DNA of 31,175 bases from contig DVMC01000164.1 in the NCBI GenBank assembly GCA_018715165.1, positions 1 to 31,175 on the forward strand, read 5' to 3'. The DNA is from Limiplasma pullistercoris. Its GTDB lineage: Bacteria; Bacillota; Clostridia; Christensenellales; Aristaeellaceae. Below the pieces are notes generated by a model that saw only the letters and a list, made by a program, of their open reading frames with translations, had not been told where the DNA came from and ran no database searches. Positions 15,111 through 24,359 of the stretch are shown here, piece after piece (position 1 is the first letter of the stretch; each line of letters opens with the position of its first letter). Made by a program: the position numbers and the translations under genes.

Positions 15111-15506
15111 TCATTCGTTGGGGATGTTCTCCAGCGCCTCGCGCACGCCTTCATCCTCGCCGCCATACACCAGCACAAAGCGTAGGCCAAAGCGGGTTGC
15201 CAATCCGTAGCGCTCCGCGTCCACGCGGCCGCTCAGATAGTCGGCGCGGTTGCTCTCGTCAAAGTAGACCAGCACTTCCTCCAGGCCGTCCAGCAGCAGG
15301 CTGTCCCACGCATCAGGCCCCGCGATGGGCACGTCGCGGCCGCCGTCCGAAAGCGGCGACAATTCGCAGGCATAGCCCAGTCCTTCAAAGTAGCCCAGCA
15401 GCTTTTGGTACAGCTCCTCTCGCGGCGGGTTGGCCGCGCAGGCACATATCAGCGCCAGACAGACTGCCAGCAGGCAGGCCAACATCCGCCTCCGGTTTGT
15501 TTTCAC
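15111..15506 (-). CDS. Small putative lipoprotein
   Basis: 131 residues starting with GTG, which has GAGGGGGG 8 nt upstream. The N-terminus is basic (KTNRRR), followed by a hydrophobic segment ending LALICAC, a plausible though imperfect lipobox (Cys rather than Ala or Ser before the final Ala-Cys). After acylation it would be anchored outside the membrane. The mature part is acidic, with YQKLLGYFEGLGYACELSPLSDGG and a C-terminal RFVLVYGGEDEGVREALENIP. I recognise no domain. It would be a client of the lgt product encoded at 19949-21064. It is transcribed divergently from the cysteine-rich mini-protein gene. Confidence 0.7.
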   Translation of the reverse strand: MKTNRRRMLACLLAVCLALICACAANPPREELYQKLLGYFEGLGYACELSPLSDGGRDVPIAGPDAWDSLLLDGLEEVLVYFDESNRADYLSGRVDAERYGLATRFGLRFVLVYGGEDEGVREALENIPNE

Positions 15507-15529
15507 AGGCTTGTCCCCCCTCGCACGCT

Positions 15530-15558
15530 TTGCGTTTCATGCCGTTTTATGCTACAAT
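15530..15558 (+). promoter_or_regulatory. Promoter for the cysteine-rich mini-protein gene
   Basis: TTGCGT (15530-15535), a 17-nt spacer and TACAAT (15553-15558), about 40 nt before the ATG at 15600. Its -35 box lies about 24 nt upstream of the divergent lipoprotein start codon. Confidence 0.6.
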
Positions 15559-15599
15559 GGCTTAACTCTCTTCTGCACTCATCAAGGAGGCGACGCGTC

Positions 15600-15812
15600 A
15601 TGCGCTGCGGCTGCCCACATTGCGAGGCATATATGATTCAATCCGAAACCGACGGCATGGCCTGTGTGTGCCCCTCATGCGGCTACCGCTGCAACGCCTG
15701 TCTGGGCACCGGCACCGTGCTCTCCCGCGAGCGTCTGGAGGCGCTCAAGAACACGGACTGGTTCACGCCCCAGTTCGACAGCCCCGTCAGCGACGAGGAC
15801 GACGCGCCCTGA
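15600..15812 (+). CDS. Cysteine-rich zinc-ribbon mini-protein, 70 residues
   Basis: A short gene with its own promoter and a strong AAGGAGG 9 nt before the ATG. Eight cysteines are packed into the first 34 residues as two CxCPxC motifs (CGCPHC at 3-8 and CVCPSC at 22-27) followed by CNAC (31-34). This looks like a double zinc ribbon or rubredoxin-like metal site. The C-terminal half is acidic and lacks cysteine. The function is unknown; many such proteins bind nucleic acid or act as protein adaptors. It ends only 5 nt from the convergent mntP stop. Confidence 0.75.
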   Translation: MRCGCPHCEAYMIQSETDGMACVCPSCGYRCNACLGTGTVLSRERLEALKNTDWFTPQFDSPVSDEDDAP

Positions 15813-15817
15813 CCGCG

Positions 15818-16381
15818 CTACAGCAGGCCCAGGTGCTCCAGCAGAATTTTCAGGCCGATGAGCACCAGCACCACGCCGCCCGCGATCTCCGCCTTTTTCT
15901 GAAACCGCGTGCCGAAGCGATTGCCCACCACCACCCCTGCAAAGGACAGCGCAAAGGTGATCAGGCCGATGGTCGCCACCGCGGGCAGGATGCTCACCTG
16001 CAAAAAGGCAAACGTGATGCCCACGGCCAGGGCGTCGATGCTGGTGGCCACCGCCAGCATCAGCAATTCCTTCAGGTCCAGCCTGCCCTCGCCCGCGCAG
16101 GGCGCAGTTTCCGGCGCTTCATGCAGCGCGTCCCAGATCATCTTGCCGCCGATATAGCCGAGTAAGGCAAAGGCGATCCAGTGATCGACCGACGTGATGT
16201 AGCGCGCGAACTGCGTGCCCAGCACCCAGCCGATCAGGGGCATCACGGCCTGAAACACGCCGAAGAACAGCGCAATGACCGCCGCATGCGCATAGTTGAC
16301 GCGGCGCATGCTCAATCCCTTGCAAAGCGCCACCGCAAAAGCGTCCATCGACAATCCAACGCCGATGAGGACCAGCTCCAT
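15818..16381 (-). CDS. mntP: Manganese efflux pump MntP
   Basis: 187 residues with six predicted membrane helices in two homologous halves. The paired acidic motifs GLSMDAFAVAL (first half) and ATSIDALAVGI (second half) carry the aspartates needed for Mn(II) transport. GYIGGKMIWDAL and the C-terminal VVLVLIGLKILLEHL also fit the family. It exports excess Mn(II). GGAGGAG lies 10 nt upstream of the ATG at 16381; a TTG six bases earlier is less likely. It is divergent from a DtxR/MntR-type regulator gene, which suggests metal-dependent control, and has a near-consensus promoter with a duplicated -35 region. Confidence 0.93.
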   Translation of the reverse strand: MELVLIGVGLSMDAFAVALCKGLSMRRVNYAHAAVIALFFGVFQAVMPLIGWVLGTQFARYITSVDHWIAFALLGYIGGKMIWDALHEAPETAPCAGEGRLDLKELLMLAVATSIDALAVGITFAFLQVSILPAVATIGLITFALSFAGVVVGNRFGTRFQKKAEIAGGVVLVLIGLKILLEHLGLL

Positions 16382-16440
16382 ATGCAAGCAACTCCTCCGG
16401 TTCCCTTCCGCGCCGGAAGGGCATACATATAAGAGTCCTT

Positions 16441-16469
16441 ATTTTATCTTATTGCGGTGTGCTTGTCAA
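16441..16469 (-). promoter_or_regulatory. mntP promoter
   Basis: On the minus strand a perfect TTGACA (16464-16469) is followed by a 17-nt spacer and TAAAAT (16441-16446). It is the best promoter match in the window. A second TTGACA lies exactly 19 bp further upstream (16483-16488) because of a tandem duplication. Confidence 0.8.
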
Positions 16470-16490
16470 CATGCGGTGTGCTTGTCAACA
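16453..16490. repeat. Two perfect tandem copies of a 19-bp unit over the mntP -35 region
   Basis: TGCGGTGTGCTTGTCAACA occurs at 16453-16471 and again, without mismatch, at 16472-16490. Each unit contains one minus-strand TTGACA. The repeat lies between the divergent mntP and mntR-like genes and may be an operator array, or simply a recent slippage duplication that doubles the -35 box. Confidence 0.85.
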
Positions 16491-16498
16491 TGAGCGCA

Positions 16499-16527
16499 TT
16501 GTGTTTTCACATCGGATATGATAGGAT
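16499..16527 (+). promoter_or_regulatory. Possible promoter of the mntR-like gene
   Basis: TTGTGT (16499-16504), a 17-nt spacer and TAGGAT (16522-16527), 23 nt before the ATG. Both boxes deviate from consensus. Confidence 0.4.
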
Positions 16528-16549
16528 AGTCCAGAAGGAGGTTTCCCGT

Positions 16550-16915
16550 ATGAATATTCATGAATCCGCCGAGGATTATCTCGAAACCATATTGATGTTT
16601 TGCGAGGAGCGGGGCTCCGCGCGGTCGGTGGACATCGCCGCGCACCTTGGGGTCACCAAGCCGTCGGTCAGCTTTGCCATGAAGCGCCTGCGCGAAAACG
16701 GATACATCCTCATGGGCGAGGACAGCCGCATCACCCTCACCGAGCAGGGCGAAGCCATCGCGCGCCGGATCTGGGAAAGGCACAATCTGCTCACCAGCTT
16801 TCTCGTCCGCCTGGGCGTGAGCGAATCCGTGGCCCGCGCCGATGCCTGCAAGATCGAGCACGACTTGAGCGATGAAACCTTCGACGCCATCCGCCGTCAT
16901 GCGCAGCGCGGATAA
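16550..16915 (+). CDS. DtxR/MntR family metal-dependent regulator, short form
   Basis: 121 residues: an N-terminal winged helix (SARSVDIAAHLGVTKPSVSFAMKRL is the HTH region) and the dimerisation domain, without the SH3-like C-terminal domain of DtxR. Aligning by motif to Bacillus MntR, the metal ligands D8, E11, H77, E102 and H103 correspond to D9, E12, H78, E103 and H104 here, but the position of MntR E99 is Cys100, as in the iron sensors DtxR and IdeR. AAGGAGG precedes the ATG by 8 nt. The divergent mntP gene is the obvious target. Confidence 0.9.
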   Translation: MNIHESAEDYLETILMFCEERGSARSVDIAAHLGVTKPSVSFAMKRLRENGYILMGEDSRITLTEQGEAIARRIWERHNLLTSFLVRLGVSESVARADACKIEHDLSDETFDAIRRHAQRG

Positions 16916-16931
16916 AAGACCGGGCCGTCCC

Positions 16932-18164
16932 ATGAGGGCGCTCACGCCGCTAAGCCTGCTGGCGCGCTTTGCGGTGATGGCGGCGCTGGGCCTGATGATT
17001 CTGTTTGCGCCGGGCTTTACGCAGCGCTGGCTGCACGCGCTGCTCACCGCCGCGCTCGTGATCAACGGCGCGGCGGCCCTGTCCGTGTCCCTGCTCCAGC
17101 GCCGCGAAGCGCATCCGCACGCGCTGCTGTCAGGCGTGGTGTCGCTGGGCGCCGGGCTGGTGGTGGCGTTTTTTCCCGGTTTGCTGATGAAGAGCGTGAC
17201 GCTGGCGGTCGGCCTGTGGTCGCTGCTGGTGTGCGTGGCGCAGCTGGGCTATGTGGCGCAGCTGGCCGTGATGGGCGAACGGGGCAAAATCAAATTCGCC
17301 TTGCTGGCGGCCCTTTCGCTGGCCGCGGGCGTGAGCCTGCTGTGGGGCTATTCCGCCGGACGCGCGCTGCAATGGCTGGCGGGCGTCTATCTCCTGCTCT
17401 ACGCCCTGTGGCAACTGATGGACCTCGTGGGCGTTCTGATCAACCGCAATGTGGAAAGCAGCCGCCTGCTCAGCCGCCTGCGCGTGCATCCGCCCGTGCT
17501 GCTCACGGCGCTTCTGCCCTCCGTGGTGCTCAAGCGGCTAAGCGTCCAGTACGCGACGCTTACGCAGGACGTGGTCACGCCCAAGCCCTCGCCCGCGCGT
17601 GAAAGCTGGCCCGAAACGCTGGAGGTGGTTTTCCATCTGGGCAAAAACGTGGCCTTCGGCTTCGGCCACGTGGTGGTCAGCCTGCGGGGCGTCACCTATT
17701 CCTACGGATGCTATGACGAAAGCAGCAACCGCCTGTTCGGCGCGCTGTCCGACGGGGTGATTCTGGTCTGTCCCACCGAAGGGTATATCCCCTTCTGCCA
17801 GCGCATCGAGAAAAAGCTCCTGATCGGCTTCACGCTGGGCCTGAGCACGGAAGCCGCCGACGCGCTGGAAAACGGCATGCGCGCCCGCCTCCAAAACGAC
17901 TGCGAGCCATGGACGCCCCAGGGCCGCCCGGAATATGGTTTTGACGCGCGATTTTACAAGGTGCGGCGCGGCGTTTTCCGCCTCTACAACGTGATGCGCA
18001 CCAACTGCTGCGCCATGGCGCAGATCATCGCCGCCGGCACAGGACTGAACCTGTTGCCGCCCAACGGTTTCGTCACGCCCGGCGCATATTTTGAATACCT
18101 GGAAAGCGAGCTTCGGGACCCCGAAAGCAACGTATTGGAAATGCGCATCTACGCGCACCGGTAA
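16932..18164 (+). CDS. DUF308-like membrane protein fused to a papain-like (DUF4105/NlpC-type) domain
   Basis: About 410 residues. The first 170 hold six membrane helices arranged as hairpins like DUF308/HdeD proteins. A linker follows, and then a soluble domain from about 230 onward. That domain has FHLGKNVAFGFGHVVVSLRG with His246, YSYGCYD, and YNVMRTNCCAMAQIIAAGTG with Cys359/360, then TPGAYFEYLES. His before Cys is the order of circularly permuted papain-fold enzymes (LRAT, YiiX, DUF4105), so a membrane-tethered thiol hydrolase or acyltransferase is possible. This domain call is inferred from motifs. The start is uncertain: ATG 16932 avoids overlap, while ATG 16899 would overlap the regulator. 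It ends 4 nt from recX. Confidence 0.65.
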   Translation: MRALTPLSLLARFAVMAALGLMILFAPGFTQRWLHALLTAALVINGAAALSVSLLQRREAHPHALLSGVVSLGAGLVVAFFPGLLMKSVTLAVGLWSLLVCVAQLGYVAQLAVMGERGKIKFALLAALSLAAGVSLLWGYSAGRALQWLAGVYLLLYALWQLMDLVGVLINRNVESSRLLSRLRVHPPVLLTALLPSVVLKRLSVQYATLTQDVVTPKPSPARESWPETLEVVFHLGKNVAFGFGHVVVSLRGVTYSYGCYDESSNRLFGALSDGVILVCPTEGYIPFCQRIEKKLLIGFTLGLSTEAADALENGMRARLQNDCEPWTPQGRPEYGFDARFYKVRRGVFRLYNVMRTNCCAMAQIIAAGTGLNLLPPNGFVTPGAYFEYLESELRDPESNVLEMRIYAHR

Positions 18165-18168
18165 AGGC

Positions 18169-18804
18169 TCATTCCTCCTGCGCTTTGTCCAGCGCCTGTT
18201 CCACGGCGCGGCGCGCGCTCTCAAAATCATAGCCTCTGCGGGCCATGGCGGCCATCAGCTTCGCCATGGCCCTTTTCGCGTCCGCCTCGTCCGCGTAGCG
18301 GCGCAGCAGCTTCTGCGCCAGCGCCACGGCAGCGGCGTCTCTCTCTTCCTCGTCCAGCGCCTCCACGGCGCGCTCCGCCGACTCGCGGTCCACGCCCTTC
18401 TGCGCCAGCTCGCGCAGGATGCGAGCGCGCCCGATCTGCTGCCTCGCACGCGTGGCGGCCCATTCGCGGGCAAAGGCCTCGTCGTCCACCAGGCCCTCCT
18501 TTTCCAGCTTATAGAGCACCATGTCCACGGTGTCGTCCATATAGCCGTAGGCCTCCAGCTTCTGCCGGATCTCGCCCGTGGAGCGCGCCCGTGCGGCCAG
18601 CAGGCGCACCGCGCCTCCCAGCGCCTTGGGATACTGGCGCGGCAGGAGCCACTGCTTCAGCCCGTCCAGGTCCTCCACGTCTCCCGGACGCAGCGGGGTC
18701 CGCTCCAGCCAGGCCGCGCGTCCAAACCACAGCCGCTCGCCGCTCTCGAAATGAACCACCGCGCCCCGCTTGCTTTCCTCCACTGCGGCGACGACATCCT
18801 TCAT
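18169..18804 (-). CDS. recX: Regulatory protein RecX
   Basis: 211 residues made of three-helix RecX repeats. ALGGAVRLLAARARSTGEIRQKLEAYGY is the N-terminal repeat, EGLVDDEAFAREWAATRARQQIGRARILRELAQKGVDRE the most conserved middle block, and MAAMARRGYDFESARRAVEQAL the last. RecX caps or inhibits RecA filaments. The ATG at 18804 has AAAGGA 9 nt upstream and overlaps the stop of the serine hydrolase gene, so it is the third gene of the lgt operon. recA is not in the window. Confidence 0.92.
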   Translation of the reverse strand: MKDVVAAVEESKRGAVVHFESGERLWFGRAAWLERTPLRPGDVEDLDGLKQWLLPRQYPKALGGAVRLLAARARSTGEIRQKLEAYGYMDDTVDMVLYKLEKEGLVDDEAFAREWAATRARQQIGRARILRELAQKGVDRESAERAVEALDEEERDAAAVALAQKLLRRYADEADAKRAMAKLMAAMARRGYDFESARRAVEQALDKAQEE

Positions 18805-19967
18805 GGCTTTTCGTCCTTTCCATCCTCCAGACAGAGCCGGATCAGGTCGCGGTTGACCTGCGCCAGATGCCCCACGCGCTGCTCGCTGCATCCGCTGTCC
18901 AGCAGCACGAAGCCGTTGCCCTGCCCGTCGAAGAACACCCCGTTTACCGCGCCGTAGGCAAAGCCCTGATGCCCCCACAGCGTGCGGCCGCACACCGCTG
19001 GGTCGTCCAGCGTCAAAAGCCCCATCCCGTGGCGCATGTTCACGGCCTTTTCCGGCCAGCCCGCCACGGGGCGGCGCATCTCCTCCACGCTCCGCGCATC
19101 CAGAAAGCCGTCCCCGCCGCCCCAGGCCGCCAGCGCCACCCGCGCCAGCTCCGGCGCGGTGATGAACAGGTTGCCCGCCGCAGGCAGATAGCGCCGCTCC
19201 GGGTCCGGCTCCTTCATCGGCTCGGCCGAAGCGATGCGCTGCTCAGCGCAGAAGGCGCGGGAGGCAGGCATGACGCGGTAGCTGTCCGCCACGTCTGCGG
19301 CGTCCAGACCGGAGGGGTCGAACGTGCCCGAAACGCCCAGCGGCTCCAGCAGCTCCCGCTGCATCAGCTGTTCAAAACTCACATCGAAGCGCTTTTCCAG
19401 CAGGCTGGCCACCATGCCCGCCGCCAGGTTGCTGTAGCGAAACGTCGTGCCCGGCACGGCGGACAGATAGCTTTGCGGGTCGGCCAGCAATTCGCCCAGC
19501 GGGGTGCCGCGGTCAAAGGCGGCAAAATACGCGGGCGAATCCACGATGCCGGAAGTATGGCTGAGCAGCATGCCCAGCGTAATGGGCGCGTCCGGACAAT
19601 GCGGGTTGCGCACGCGGCGGCCCAGCAGATCGCTGATCTCCTCCGTCACATCCAACCGTCCCAGCGTTTGCAGCCGAAACACCAATAGCGCCGTGACCAT
19701 CTTGGCCACCGACGCCGTGCGGAATACCGTATCCGGCGCGACAGGCCGCTTCACCGGTTCCAGCGCCGCATATCCAACGCAGATGCACTCCCCCAGGTTT
19801 CCCCGCTCAAGGCGCTGCACGCACGCGCCTATGCACCGCCTGCGCCACAGCGCCCGCGCCACGGCGTCCGCCGTCGTGTCGCCTCGCGGCGCGCGCCAAA
19901 CGGGGCGCTGTCCCAGCACGGGCAGCGCAAGCCCATATAACAGATTCTTTACGGTTCCGACCGGCAT
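18801..19967 (-). CDS. Serine hydrolase, class C beta-lactamase / DD-peptidase family
   Basis: 388 residues. The catalytic SxxK tetrad is SVAK at 86-89, preceded by the typical FRTA. The second motif YSN is at 178-180 in TFRYSNLAAG. LLSHTSG is at about 134-140. A late WGHQGFAYG block takes the place of the KTG motif. This is the beta-lactamase-fold family (Pfam Beta-lactamase, PF00144) that includes AmpC, DD-carboxypeptidases and esterases. There is no signal peptide, which argues for a cytoplasmic esterase or peptidase rather than a secreted beta-lactamase. AGGAG lies 8 nt before the ATG, which overlaps the lgt gene by 19 nt. Confidence 0.85.
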   Translation of the reverse strand: MPVGTVKNLLYGLALPVLGQRPVWRAPRGDTTADAVARALWRRRCIGACVQRLERGNLGECICVGYAALEPVKRPVAPDTVFRTASVAKMVTALLVFRLQTLGRLDVTEEISDLLGRRVRNPHCPDAPITLGMLLSHTSGIVDSPAYFAAFDRGTPLGELLADPQSYLSAVPGTTFRYSNLAAGMVASLLEKRFDVSFEQLMQRELLEPLGVSGTFDPSGLDAADVADSYRVMPASRAFCAEQRIASAEPMKEPDPERRYLPAAGNLFITAPELARVALAAWGGGDGFLDARSVEEMRRPVAGWPEKAVNMRHGMGLLTLDDPAVCGRTLWGHQGFAYGAVNGVFFDGQGNGFVLLDSGCSEQRVGHLAQVNRDLIRLCLEDGKDEKP

Positions 19968-21064
19968 GGGGCCGTCTCCTCTCCATGTATGTTGGATTCC
20001 GCTTTCCAGCGGCACAGGGCCGCAACGTATACCGGCAGCGTCAGGCTGCACAAAAGCGTATGCAGGTGCATTCCAACGCCCGCCCCCAGAGGGCCCATTC
20101 CCAGCGCCGCCAGCAGGCCCAGGACGTCCAGCGCGAAGGGCGCCAACAGCCGAACGGGCAACAGGTCCGCGCCTGTACACGCCCACATACCCAGCCCCAG
20201 CGCCGCCACGGAAAACAGCGCATACAGCCAGGGCGTTCCCAGCGCGGCCCAGCGCGCGATCCACAGGCCCCCACAGGCCAGCGCAAGACCCAGCGCACGT
20301 CTGTTTCCCCGCATCGCCCGGCCAAGGATGACTCCTGCCGCCACCAGACACAAAATCAGGCTCAAATACTGCGATACGCGCAGGCCGCCCAGATAGAGGC
20401 TGTCCTCCCGCAGCTGCTCGATGATAAAGCGCCCGCTGCCATAGACGAGCAGGTACCAGCACATGACGCCCCCCGGCTCCCGAACCCTGCGCCGCATGGC
20501 CCACAGCGCCGCAAAGCCCAGCGCATTCCACAGCGATTCGTAAAAGAAGGTGGCCATATGCCACACGTAGCCGCCCGCCGTAGGTATCAGCACGCCCAGA
20601 GGAAAAAACTGAAATGCCGGATTGGTGATTTCGGGACCGTAAGCCTCCATGTTGAAATAGTTGCCCCAGCGGCCGATGGCCTGCGCCAGCAAAAGCCCCG
20701 GCGCGACCATATCCAGCAGCTTTAAAAACGGCAGCTTTTTCCGGCGGGCATATGCCCACGCTCCCAGCGCCCCACCGATGATGCCGCCATAGATGGCGAT
20801 GCCGCCCTCCCAGATATAGAGAATCGAAATGGGGTTGTTGCGGAACAGATCCCATGTCATGGCGACGTAGTAGAGCCTTGCGCCGATGATGCCGCAGGGC
20901 ACCACGATGAGCGCCAGGTCGATCACCGTGTCGCGCGGCAGGCCCAGCCTGCGCTCCTCGCGCCCGGACAGCCAAATGGCTACCAGAATCCCCGTTACGA
21001 TCAAGACGCTGTACCATTGCAGGGGACCGACAATGGTCCTGCTATAAGGAATTGCCATGCGCAT
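19949..21064 (-). CDS. lgt: Prolipoprotein diacylglyceryl transferase with C-terminal membrane extension
   Basis: 371 residues, about 90-100 more than usual. The canonical part has GIIGARLYYV, WEGGIAIYGGIIGG, the signature QAIGRWGNYFNMEAYG and the late YGSGRFIIEQLRED, all intact. It transfers diacylglycerol from phosphatidylglycerol to the lipobox cysteine of prelipoproteins. From about residue 255 several additional hydrophobic segments follow that standard Lgt lacks. They resemble the tail of the degenerate paralogue at 7678-8700. Two ATG codons (21064 and 21058) follow AGGAGAGG, and either is possible. It heads the lgt / serine hydrolase / recX operon from a promoter at 21223-21251. Confidence 0.93.
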   Translation of the reverse strand: MRMAIPYSRTIVGPLQWYSVLIVTGILVAIWLSGREERRLGLPRDTVIDLALIVVPCGIIGARLYYVAMTWDLFRNNPISILYIWEGGIAIYGGIIGGALGAWAYARRKKLPFLKLLDMVAPGLLLAQAIGRWGNYFNMEAYGPEITNPAFQFFPLGVLIPTAGGYVWHMATFFYESLWNALGFAALWAMRRRVREPGGVMCWYLLVYGSGRFIIEQLREDSLYLGGLRVSQYLSLILCLVAAGVILGRAMRGNRRALGLALACGGLWIARWAALGTPWLYALFSVAALGLGMWACTGADLLPVRLLAPFALDVLGLLAALGMGPLGAGVGMHLHTLLCSLTLPVYVAALCRWKAESNIHGEETAPCRSEP

Positions 21065-21222
21065 TACCTCTCCTGCCCGCGACGCGGGCCGCGGTTCTAC
21101 ACTTTTATCATGCGCCTGTGCGTACTGATGATACGCATCGCTAGATTGTATTGCTCCCGTCGTGAGCCCCGTTTCCCGACTGCATCAACCAAATGTTTCT
21201 AGGGAAACAGACGCCCGCGCCC

Positions 21223-21251
21223 AGTATAGCATGCGCACCATTTCTTGACAA
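21223..21251 (-). promoter_or_regulatory. Promoter for the lgt operon
   Basis: On the minus strand TTGTCA (21246-21251), a 17-nt spacer and TATACT (21223-21228). It predicts a leader of about 150 nt before lgt. That leader ends in a GCCCGC-GTC-GCGGGC hairpin directly upstream of the ribosome binding site. Confidence 0.6.
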
Positions 21252-21316
21252 GCTGCCCCCTGGCGGTCATCGCGTTTTTCTATGCGCCACTTTGGGTATA
21301 TATGCCAAATAGGCTC

Positions 21317-21345
21317 TTGAAATTTCTGTCGCAAGCGTGTATACT
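21317..21345 (+). promoter_or_regulatory. Promoter for ppdK
   Basis: TTGAAA (21317-21322), a 17-nt spacer and TATACT (21340-21345), about 90 nt upstream of the ppdK ATG. With the divergent lgt promoter it explains the roughly 370-nt gap between the two genes. Confidence 0.7.
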
Positions 21346-21434
21346 GGACCAGTTGAGAGGAAGGATGAGCATTGGGGATGGATTCCGCCGGTGATTCGTC
21401 CTCGCCAAGAAAACGAGAAGGAGACAGAGACCCT

Positions 21435-24065
<2,631 letters not shown>

Positions 24066-24086
24066 GCTTCCCGCCTGACAAGGCAA

Positions 24087-24120
24087 CAACGCGCATCGCC
24101 CGTTTGGGCGATGCGCGTCT
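24087..24120 (+). repeat. Left 34-bp copy of the ppdK terminator hairpin
   Basis: This 34-bp stretch is identical to 24293-24326 and contains the perfect stem ACGCGCATCGCCC/GGGCGATGCGCGT. The left copy lacks a T-tract (CTCAG follows), so it would not terminate well. Confidence 0.9.
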
Positions 24121-24292
24121 CAGCTTGTCGAAAAATTCCGCCTGCGGCGGCCTTTTCCGCCAGAAGCTTAAGAAATGTTTGCGCCCAGGGGCGCAAACTC
24201 CCCGCCCGCCCGTCAAAGCCGGGCGATACGAATTCACTTTGGAGGACCTGCGGGTCCTCCAGACCTCCCCAAATGGGTTATTTGACAGTCTG
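24119..24292. repeat. Dispersed intergenic repeat element, copy 2 (about 174 bp)
   Basis: This is the second copy of the element at 14915-15088, starting CTCAGCTTGTCGAAAAA and holding the same series of stem-loops in the same order. The two copies differ at scattered positions and by a 2-nt indel near the right end, which is more diverged here (ending near TTGACAGTCTGCA, so the exact right boundary is uncertain by a few bases). The GGAGGACC/GGTCCTCC hairpin differs from copy 1 by paired changes. It lies in the ppdK 3' region between two identical 34-bp hairpin sequences. Confidence 0.8.
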
Positions 24293-24329
24293 CAACGCGC
24301 ATCGCCCGTTTGGGCGATGCGCGTCTTTT
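24293..24329 (+). terminator. Functional-looking ppdK terminator (right copy of the 34-bp repeat)
   Basis: The same 34-bp hairpin sequence as at 24087-24120, but here followed by TTTTCTTT, so this copy has the full rho-independent form. A ppdK transcript would include the whole repeat element in its 3' untranslated region. Confidence 0.85.
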
Positions 24330-24359
24330 CTTTACTCCCCGCCGTGCTCCAAGCCGCCG

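Noticed and set aside
15111..15506. A transposase remnant or mobile gene next to repeat copy 1
   Set aside because: The translation is a short lipoprotein-like sequence with its own GTG start and ribosome binding site, and has no transposase motif.
16382..16549. A yybP-ykoY manganese riboswitch in front of mntP
   Set aside because: The predicted transcript start leaves only about 50 nt of leader, too short for that riboswitch, and its conserved loops are not visible.
18801..21017. A 738-codon frame suggesting a giant protein upstream of the serine hydrolase
   Set aside because: The upstream half is an out-of-frame reading of lgt (Arg/Gly/Ala-rich). The hydrolase has its own ATG with a good ribosome binding site at 19967.
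21065..21222. A riboswitch or T-box in the roughly 150-nt lgt leader
   Set aside because: Only a short GC hairpin next to the ribosome binding site is clear. No known aptamer core or T-box sequence could be recognised.
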